A stretch of 25,465 bases of DNA, from positions 1 to 25,465 of the forward strand of contig JALNQF010000509.1 of NCBI GenBank assembly GCA_028456385.1, written 5' to 3'. The position numbers and the translations under genes are program-made. The stretch is from Ophiosphaerella korrae (taxonomy: Eukaryota > Ascomycota > Dothideomycetes > Pleosporales > Phaeosphaeriaceae). A model generated the notes under the pieces. The model made no database searches. It worked only from the letters and a program-made list of their open reading frames with translations, and was not told the origin of the DNA. Shown piece by piece: positions 17,186 through 25,465 of the stretch (the first letter of the stretch is position 1; each line of letters starts with the position of its first letter).

Positions 17186-18289
17186 CTATCTTCTTTTCTT
17201 ATACTAGGTCTATCTTTAGGCTTAGGCCTCTATTAGTTAAGTCTAGCTTATAAGTAGTTTACTCTACCTTCTAGTTAAAAACTATCTTACTATAATATTA
17301 CTTCTTTCTTAGTCTTATAGACTTTATCTTTTATTAGAAATTCTTACTATAAACTATATTTCTAAAATACTTTATCTATATATATTTTTTTTAAGTATTC
17401 TTTATTTTATTATACTAGATTCTACTCTAAAGTATACTAAGTATACTTATATAAGATATCTCTATATTAGTATAACTTAAGAGTCTCTTAATAAAACTTA
17501 TAAAAAGTTTTATAAAAAGGTTAATAATAATAAAAAATTCTTACTATTATTATTACTTATTTACTATATATTAAGAAAATATTAAAATCTACTAAAGAGT
17601 ATACTTATTATAAAGCCTTATACCTAGTGTTAGAATTAGAGTAAGAAGGTAATAATATCTTAGCGTAAGTTTTTAACTATTCTACTACTTCTATTAATAT
17701 TACTTCTTCTTTTACTATTTAGTCTACTATTAGCCTATTAGATAATTTTATTATAACTAAGAGTACTTTATAGGCTCTATATAGTTAGGCTTATTATTAA
17801 ACTTTCTACTACTAATATATCTATTATATCCTAGCTATATCTTTATATATTCTATATATCCTAGTATATAGTACTTATTTCTTACTTTTTTAAGTATCTA
17901 CTAATAATTCTATAGATTAGCTTTAAGTTTTTATATATTTTTACTTACTAAGTAGCCTTTCTATTTTACTAGCTACTTTTAGAGAAACTATATACTTTAG
18001 AAAGTATTACGTCTTATTTCTTAATATCCTTATAAGTCTTTAACTTTAAACTTATTATCCTCTTCTTTCTAATATTAGAATTATTACTATACTAGTATTT
18101 TTAGCTTAGCTAGTTCTAGTAAGCTTATATAGAACTTAGAGTATACTTTAGTATCTTTAAGTAGTTCTAGTATTTTTATAACTAGCTTATTACCTTTTTT
18201 AACTAAAAATAGTCTAACTTTAATATAGTCTAGATTCTTACTAAGTTACTTTATCTATATATTCCTTGTATAAAGATACGCTTTATCTC

Positions 18290-18990
18290 TTTCTTTTAGC
18301 TAAAGTACAATTTTTTATTTTCTATTAATATATAAAATACTTTATTTTTAAGCTTTTTCTAGTTTTTATCTTATCTTATTATAGAGTTCTTATATATCCT
18401 TAACTTTAACTAGCACTACTTCTATTTTAGGTCCTAGTAGTATTCTCTTAAATAAATTAGGGTATATCTTATAGTTTATAAAATATAGTATTTTACTTAT
18501 TACTTCTAAGTACTTATTATTATAAGCTAACTGTACTATAGGTAATAGTAATACCTAATTATTCTACTTCTAGTTACTATAAATCTTTAAGTATATCTTT
18601 AATATTCTATTAGTCTATTCTATCTATCTATTTATTTATAGATAATAGGCTATTAATAGCTTTCTTTTTATCCTTATTACTATAAGTAGTGTTATCTAGT
18701 AATTAGATATAAAAAGCTTATCTCTATTACTAATAATACTCTTTAGTATCTTATATCTTTGTATTAGTATATCTAGTAGTACGTATCCTAGCTAATCTAC
18801 TATATAGTTACTTTAGAATTTCTCTATTTTAGTATATTTTATAAATTAGTCTACGATTACTATTATTATATTATATTCTATTCTTATTACTAAGTCCTTT
18901 AATATAGGTAGTCCTATAATAAAGTCTATTATAATATCTATCTATAGTTCTTCTAGTATCTTAATTACTTATATTTCTCTATATAGTATA
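18290..18990 (-). pseudogene. Element 2 integrase remnant
   Basis: The - strand reads blocks of Gypsy integrase core: a QTDGQTER-like stretch, then YFINYKIYPNLFKR and LLGPK, with stops at Gln/Trp positions. It lies downstream of RT in the element's sense, as expected for Ty3/Gypsy order. Confidence 0.7.
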
Positions 18991-20069
18991 TATATCTTAT
19001 ACTTATTCTTCTAGTAATCTATATATTCTTTAATAAACTATATTACTTTCTCCTTTATCTTACTAAATCTATAATTTCTCTAGATTAGTTCTATAGTTTA
19101 TATAATCTCTAAGTACTTATATACTAGGTTATTATAGTATTATTATATAATTACTTCTTATAATTCTTTTAAAACCTTATTTATAATCTTAACTAAGTTA
19201 TTAATTTTTTATTCTTTTACTAGTTATATATTTAGTACTAGGTATCTTTATCTATTATCTTGTAGTATAGCTTCTTTTACTACTTATTTCTTTTCTATAA
19301 TATTATATCTTTAGCTAAGTATGTCTACTTAGCTATTTTCTTTACCTAGTACGTACTAAATCTTAAATTTATACTATCTTAGTAGCTCTAACTATTATAT
19401 CTACTTATCTTTTAACTTCTTACTTATTATAAAGTATATTAGGTTCTTATAATCTATCTTTATAATTACTTCTACTACGCTTTTAGTATATACTTTCTAA
19501 TACTTAAGTATATTAACTATTATAAGTAGCTCTTTATTATATATATTATATCTTTCTTCTTATTTTATAAACTTCTCTAAATAGTATATAATTAGATACT
19601 ACTTTCTTTTATACTTCTATAACGCTATTACTTTGTAAGTAATATTAAGTATATTAGTTTTAATAACTAAGGTCTTATTACTATAAAATTATTTTAGAAC
19701 TAGTAGTATAGTATAGGCTTACTTAAGTTCTTTATATACTTATTTCTACTCTACTCTTTATTCTTATATTATATCTTTTTTTTATAAGCTTTATATATAG
19801 TAGTACTTTTTTAAGAAAATCTTTTTATAAAGTATTAGTTAAAGTTAATAAATTCTAGGAATAATTATATATCTTTAACTATCTTAGGTTCTTTTTATTT
19901 ATTTACTACTTTAATCTTTTTTTAGCTTATTTTAACTTTATTAATACTTATTATATATCTTAGAAACTCTACTTCTATCTTATACTATTTATATTTCTCT
20001 AGCTTAAGTTATAAGTTATATTAGTCTAAGTACTATAGTACTATTATTACTTCCTCTACGTACTTACTT

Positions 20070-20430
20070 TTTTCTTTAGAATATATTAGTATATTATATA
20101 AGTAGGCTATAATTAACTTATTTAAGTATTCTTATAATATATTATTAATTAGTCTTTAGAATATTACTAGTATATTTATTAGTCTAAAAAGTATAATAGT
20201 ATATTTATAATATTTATAGCGTATTTAGAATACTATCTTTTACTTTTTACTTACTTTAATTTATATTAGGTAGTAACTATCTTTTAGGTCTAGCTTTATA
20301 AAAATCTTTACTCTACTTAGCTTATCTTAGAGTTTATCTATATTTAGTAGTTTATCTATATTTAGTAGTTTATATATATTTTTAGTAGTTTTTTCTTCTT
20401 AAGTAAAAAGAGAATTAGAAATCCTACTAA
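20070..20430 (-). pseudogene. Element 2 reverse transcriptase remnant
   Basis: The - strand reads KIFIKLDLKDSYYLI (about 20310-20255), YKYTIIPFRLINILVIF and EYLNKLIIAYLYNILIYS (about 20105-20079 for the active site). The expected YLDD has become YLYN, so both catalytic Asp are gone. An 18-bp exact tandem duplication lies upstream of the block (20333-20368). Confidence 0.75.
20333..20368. repeat. Exact 18-bp tandem duplication in element 2 RT
   Basis: tttatctatatttagtag occurs at 20333-20350 and again, identical, at 20351-20368. A third degenerate copy follows. It adds six codons (LLNIDK) in frame. Confidence 0.9.
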
Positions 20431-22199
20431 TAATAAAGATTCTTATATATATCTCTTTTTTAAGTCCTTATTTAGTCTTTTTTAGAGTATTACTAATTTA
20501 CTCTCTATTAATTAGTAAATAGGTCTAAAAGGTAGCTCTTTTCTTTTTTATAACTTAATTATATAGTCTTAATATTAGTACTTAAGTAATACTAGTATAT
20601 TTATCTCTTCTATAAATAAGTAGCTAAACTTTATATACTATTCTAAGATCTTAAGAGTTATATATTACTTTTCTACTCCTACTTTTTAGACTAGCGCCCT
20701 ACTAGTACTTATAGAAGTACTTATTCTCTCTTAATAAGTTACTATTAAAGCTACTATTTTATATAGTACTTTCTTATCTACTATTAAATACTACTAATAT
20801 ATAGGCTTAGATCTATATACGTCTTTATAGTTATTAAATAAGAGGTTCTAGTTTTTCTAATTAACTCTAGGATTAAACTCTTATAGCTATAGGAGTCCTA
20901 GTATAATATCTTTATTAGCTAAAACTAATACGTCTAGAGTAATCCTTATACTATATCCTTAAATAATAATCTCTATAGTTACTTTATTACTAACTATTAG
21001 GTTTCTTAGTATTAGTTATCTATTTATAATATAGATTAGATATAGTATCTTTTTTACTTATAGTTAGAGTCTTACTTATTCTACTACTTTAAGTATAATT
21101 AGGTTTATAAATAACCTTAAATTTACTAATACTTTTATTTTTTCTCTCTTTATTTTTACTAGGAGTTTAATAAGTTTCTTAGTATTAATAGTATTATAGC
21201 TTCTATATATATATCTAGTATTAGCTATTTACTTAAAAAAGACTTAATCTTATAATCTTTATTTATCTTTTACTAGAATTCTTAGACTATCTTAATTTCT
21301 TTATATTATTTATACTATTTTAGTATATAGGTTTACTAGATTATATTAATATATTAGTTATTTATAAGTATCTTACTTATATTTATAACTTCTTTAGTTA
21401 TACCTAGAAAGTACTCTACTTCTTACTTATTCTATAGGTATTATTTATATATTATCTTTATATACTCTTCTTAGTTCTATTTATATCTAGATCTCCTATA
21501 AAGAAAATATCTAGATTTTATCTAATTAAAGTAGTAGGTATAGTAGTTATTATAGTAATATCTTATCTATAATAATAATAGGTAGTATAAGTTATATAAG
21601 TATAGCTAGTATTATAATTCTTATATTAATACTAGATCTATAATAATTAGCGCCTAATTATTGTTTATATATAATAATTTATATTATTAGGTTTACTTTA
21701 CCTAGTATTCTTTCTCTTTTTCTTCTTTTACTAAGTAGTAGCTATCTACTAGTCTCTAGATTTCTTTTATAAATCTATCCTATACTTTAGTATTTTCTTA
21801 CCTTAGCTTTAGCGTTCTAGGTACTATTTTGTATTTAGAAGTCTTAAGCTCTTTACTCTCGTCCTAGGCTATATATACTTACTTTCTTAGATATAGCGTT
21901 ATCTTACACTTATACCTTACTCTTCTTTAGTATAGCTAAAGGTATTCTAAGGTATCTATCTTAGCTTACTTCTACTTTAGATAATACCTTTTTATATAGC
22001 TTTATACTCTTAGTAGTATATTTATAGCTTTTACTTTATTATCTATTATAAGGTTAGTTAGCTTTATAGTAATCTTATAGTAGTTATATCTTTTACTTAT
22101 ATTCTACTACTAGAGGTTTGTAGTCTTGTAATCTCTTTTCTCTTAGCTTCTTCTAAGGATTACTTTCTACTCTTCTTCTCTATTATTATCTTAACTCTT

Positions 22200-23000
22200 A
22201 AGTATATTAATTTATTGTATTATTTTATTCTTTACTTAGTAATTCTTTACTAAGTACTCTATTTTACTATACTTGTAGTATTTTTAGCTTTCTACTTACT
22301 TAAAGTTCTTATACTAATAGTATTCTTGTTTTCTTAAGTTTATATTATTAATATATATCTTATCTAGCTTAAAGTATCTATAGCTACTTTAAACTTAGTT
22401 ATTCTAGTACTTATATTAGTACTTATACTTAGGTTTATACTTCTTACTTTCTATATATAGTACTCTATTATTCTTAGCTTCTACTATATATTTATATATA
22501 TAGTTATTAACCTAAATTACTTCTTTTATTAAGTTCTCTAATATTTTAATTATAGCTCTACTACGTATTAGCTTACTTTAAATATTACTTTTAAGTTCTT
22601 ATTAAAATATTCTTATTAATAACTTATTATTCTATTCTATTTGTATTATATAGCTTTAGAACTTATTAGTATAGTCTACTACTACTTTATATTATTATAG
22701 CTACTATATTACGCCCTCTACTACTACTATCTTATTTACTAGTAGAAAGGCTTATTATACTTTATCTTTAAACTTAATCTATTCTTTAAATATCTTATTA
22801 TAGTTGTTATTATTATTCTTAAAGTATTTCTTAAAGTATAATATAACTTATTTCTCTACTTTACTCCTTATATAAGATAATATAAGTATAGCTCTATTTT
22901 TATCCTAAACTTAGTTTACTTTAAAAAAGAGATTAAGTTATAGAATTTATAGCTTAAGCTTATTTTATTCTCTATAGTAAAAGTCTAGCTTAGTAACCTT
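22200..23000 (-). pseudogene. Element 2 gag remnant with zinc knuckle
   Basis: At 22280-22239 the - strand reads YYKYSKIEYLVKNY, which is a CCHC knuckle (C-x2-C-x4-H-x4-C) with Cys and His turned to Tyr. The sequence towards 23000 is the capsid part, too degraded for detailed reading. Confidence 0.65.
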
Positions 23001-23080
23001 AAAAGTAGTAGTATAAGTTACTCTTGTACGCTAGTTATCTATATTTATTAACGTATTACTTATCTTAAAGGAATTTAATA

Positions 23081-23523
23081 TATTAAGACCTTAGAACTAG
23101 GTAAAAGTAATAAGAGCAAGTAGGCTTCTATAAGATAGGTAAAGTTAATAAATAAGTTAGTTACTTAACTTAATTAATAGTTAGCTTTTATTAGAGTATT
23201 ATAAGGTATATAAGTATTAATAAGTAGATAAAAATCTAATTAAAGTATTAGTTATAATACTCTATTAAGATAAGAAGTAAAGAAGAGATTAAATATAATA
23301 GTCTATAAAGGTCTATTAATATTCCTATATACTTACTATCTAGCGTTTATTTTTAAGCACTTACTCTAGAGCGTTCGCTCTAGAGCGCTTATTCTTAAGC
23401 GTTTACTCTAGAGCGTTTACTCTAGAGCGTTTACTACTAAATAGTTACGTATTCTACTACTCTATATTGCTTAGCCTAATTGCGTACAATATAATAGCTT
23501 ACCTACTACTTAGTATTATAATA
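23081..23523 (-). repeat. Element 2 LTR (5' LTR in element sense)
   Basis: 443 bp, partner of 16743-17185. It holds the better preserved copies of the ctctagagcg motif (about 23360-23436), including ttcgctctagagcgc. It abuts element 3 sequence directly at 23524. Confidence 0.92.
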
Positions 23524-25196
23524 CTATTTTTACTTAGGTAATTTTATAAATTATCTATCTTTTTTAAGCTATTACTCTACTCTAAGTTTTTAATCCTTGT
23601 ATTTTAGATATTTATTATACGTATATTTATACTATAGTCTTCTTAAGCTATATTTCTTTTATAGTTTTATTCCTAGCCTTATTACTATATATTTTTCTTT
23701 AAGTATATTTATTATTTCTTATCCTATAATATCTTCTACCTAAATTACTTTTATATAGTTATAGCCTATCTTTCTTACTAGCTATATATAGTTTGTTACT
23801 TTTAATTCTCTATATATAAAGTAATTTATATTTAGGTATAATATCTATAATATTTTAAAGTATACTTAGTATTCTAGATCTATTCTTTTATTATCCTCTT
23901 CTTAGTATTTATTTTTACGAGGTCTTTATTCTATTAGGATATAGTATACTATTAGTATCTTTAGTATATAGGATTTATTAAACTATTACGTTTTTCTTAT
24001 AAGATACTACTACTCTCTTTATATAGGTATTCTTTCTACTACAACTATATACTATTTTATCTATTATTAGAACTCTATAAACTTTATATTCTTAGGATTA
24101 TATATTTTTTAGTCTTTATATACTTTTTCTATACTTGTAACTAGTAAGTATTTCTAAATAATCTCCTATTCTTAGTTTTATTCTACTATATCTATTATTA
24201 TATAGCTATTATAACTATATATATCTAACTAAGTATACGCTATACTTTTTATATTAGTTTATCTCTTATTACTTTATAGTTCTTTAGAAGTAACTATAGT
24301 AGTCTTCTTATCTTCTATCTATCTTTTAATAGAGATTAATAGGGTTTAGAGCTTTTCTACTTTAAAGTCTTTTATTAGTAGGTTTATTTTATAAGTTATC
24401 TCTTTAAGGTATACTTTTATTTATTTTTCCTTTATTAGTACTACTCTTTATTTATTTAAGAAGTATATATAGTAGTTATCTTTATAATAAAAGGTTTAAT
24501 AAAGTATTATATATTATTATTCTTTACTCTTTACTACTTTCTTCTAAGGTTTAGCTTATACTTTTTATACTTTTTCTTTCTTACTTTTAGTTATCTTTAA
24601 CTAAGTTTCTTTCTTTAAGTCTTTACTCTTATATTTATTTACGTAGTATCTTAGTTTCTTATATTTATAATATATTATATTCTTTTTTTTAATTAATAAT
24701 CTTTTATATAGTAGCCTTTCTTACTATAGTTAAAGTATATAAAGTTTTTATTCTTCTTTTTCTTATCCTTATTAGTATAAAGGATTATAGGGTTCTCTAT
24801 ATTATAATTTTTAGGGTATCTTCTATACTTATTTGTTTTCTACTCTTAGAGGTTATTATTAACTTATATTACCTATTATTTTAGGGCTTCTAGTATTCTT
24901 CGCTTTTCTATATAGATTATTTTATACTAAATTCTTAACTTTAGTCTTTGTTTAAATTATAATATTAGAAATAGCTTATTCTATACTATATATTGTAATA
25001 GTTATTTAAACTATAATATATATTTAAGAATACTTATATTTTATATAAGCTTTTCTAGCTTTTCTTTAGCTTATTAAAAGATATCTATATCTCTAAATAC
25101 TACTCTTATTTATTTTATAAAGTACTTATAACTTCTAAAAATAGCTTTTATCTTATCTTTTTATATACCTAGAGCGTATATTATATAATTTATATA
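23524..25196 (-). mobile_element. Element 3: inverted gag fragment of element 1 family
   Basis: On the - strand this stretch aligns with element 1 positions of about 8923-10625: the capsid, both zinc knuckles (YFNYSKKGYY at about 24742-24709) and the spacer before protease. It is RIP-mutated independently of element 1. It is cut on the left by the element 2 LTR and on the right, at a TA, by the DNA transposon at 25197. No LTR or pol of this copy is in the window. Confidence 0.88.
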
Positions 25197-25465
25197 CAGT
25201 GGGGTGACACGAAAAAAAAGTGTAGAAAAAAGTTATAGTTTTCAACTTAAAATAACTCTACTAATATATTAGTTAAAAATATAACTAAAAATAAATATTA
25301 AAGTAAATATCAAGTACTTTAAAACAGCTTGCTACGATTTTTGATTACTAATCAAAATCGAGCTAGGATTTAAAGTGTTTAGAGGACTTTTTTTTTTGCT
25401 AACTTTAGAGCTCGATTATTTTTTATTTTTAGTATCTTTTTTTGAGATTTTTTAATATAAGTTAG
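25197..25465 (+). mobile_element. End of a TA-inserting DNA transposon (runs off the window)
   Basis: The homology of element 3 to element 1 stops at the TA at 25195-25196, and a new sequence starts with cagtggggtgacacg. A CAGT start next to TA is typical of pogo/Fot1-type Tc1-mariner termini (family assignment is inference). The sequence contains CA and TG at normal-looking frequency, unlike its host. A hairpin lies at 25335-25360 (cgattttt-gatta / taatcaaaatcg). No coding sequence is visible before the edge. Confidence 0.6.
25335..25360. repeat. Inverted repeat in the DNA transposon end
   Basis: cgatttttgatta at 25335-25347 pairs with taatcaaaatcg at 25349-25360 with one bulged T. Outer bases (gct / agc) extend the match. 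It is a subterminal hairpin or transposase-binding repeat candidate. Confidence 0.7.

Larger units (their letters stand above)
16743..23523 (-). mobile_element. Second Gypsy retrotransposon (element 2), dead
   Basis: A 6781-bp element with LTRs at 16743-17185 and 23081-23523 (443 bp each, starting tattaa and ending ataata). Its coding strand is minus: gag near 23000-22200, zinc knuckle at 22280-22239, RT near 20420-20070 and integrase near 18980-18300. It is a different family from element 1 by LTR sequence. Stops are everywhere and CA/TG are scarce, so it is RIP-inactivated. The 5 bp outside (tatag on the left, ctatt on the right) do not match, so a target duplication is not seen. Confidence 0.9.

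Noticed and set aside
1..25465. tRNA, rRNA or other RNA genes
   Set aside because: No B-box-like or acceptor-stem pattern was seen on either strand by eye; a tRNAscan or Infernal run would decide.

Overview
The window looks like a filamentous ascomycete (Pezizomycotina) chromosome segment. It has short introns with GTAAG donors and a CTGAC-type branch site, a NACHT-WD40 (fungal NLR) gene, Gypsy chromoviruses with a chromodomain, and pervasive repeat-induced point mutation (RIP). RIP shows as TAG/TAA replacing Trp and Gln codons, loss of CA/TG dinucleotides, and LTR pairs that differ almost only by transitions. No species can be named from the sequence.

Layout. (1) 1-1848: 3' part of a NACHT-WD40 NLR pseudogene on the + strand. 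Its NACHT-side half is heavily RIP-mutated and AT-rich. Its WD40 half (five near-identical 126-bp units) is only lightly hit. (2) 1849-7700: a GC-richer island with few genes. It holds a candidate spliced 68-aa gene (3023-3274, +), a small secreted Cys-rich protein gene (3948-4350, -), and an unrecognised two-exon gene (7603 to 6465, -) whose frame continues through four stops to 5943. The island also carries a three-copy terminal-repeat-like motif, 17-bp and 22-bp minisatellites, and a strong 18-bp-stem hairpin that has a mutated second copy at 7749-7803. (3) 7978-15020: a structurally complete but dead 7.04-kb Gypsy chromovirus (element 1, +) with 433-bp LTRs and a perfect 5-bp target duplication. 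(4) 15026-16742: RIP-saturated DNA without a recognisable gene. (5) 16743-23523: a second Gypsy element (element 2, - strand) with 443-bp LTRs. (6) 23524-25196: an inverted gag fragment of the element 1 family (element 3). (7) 25197 to the edge: the end of a TA-inserting DNA transposon that lies inside element 3 and is not RIP-mutated.

Reading of the whole. This is a two-compartment region: a gene-poor moderate-GC island with an effector-like secreted protein and NLR remains, next to about 17.5 kb of RIP-killed nested retrotransposons. The relative order appears to be element 3, then its junction with element 2, then RIP, then the DNA transposon. No complete, obviously functional multi-gene system is visible. 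The best candidates for something undescribed are the unrecognised - strand gene family, the 68-aa spliced gene, and the composite end-motif/minisatellite/hairpin block at 2710-2890.
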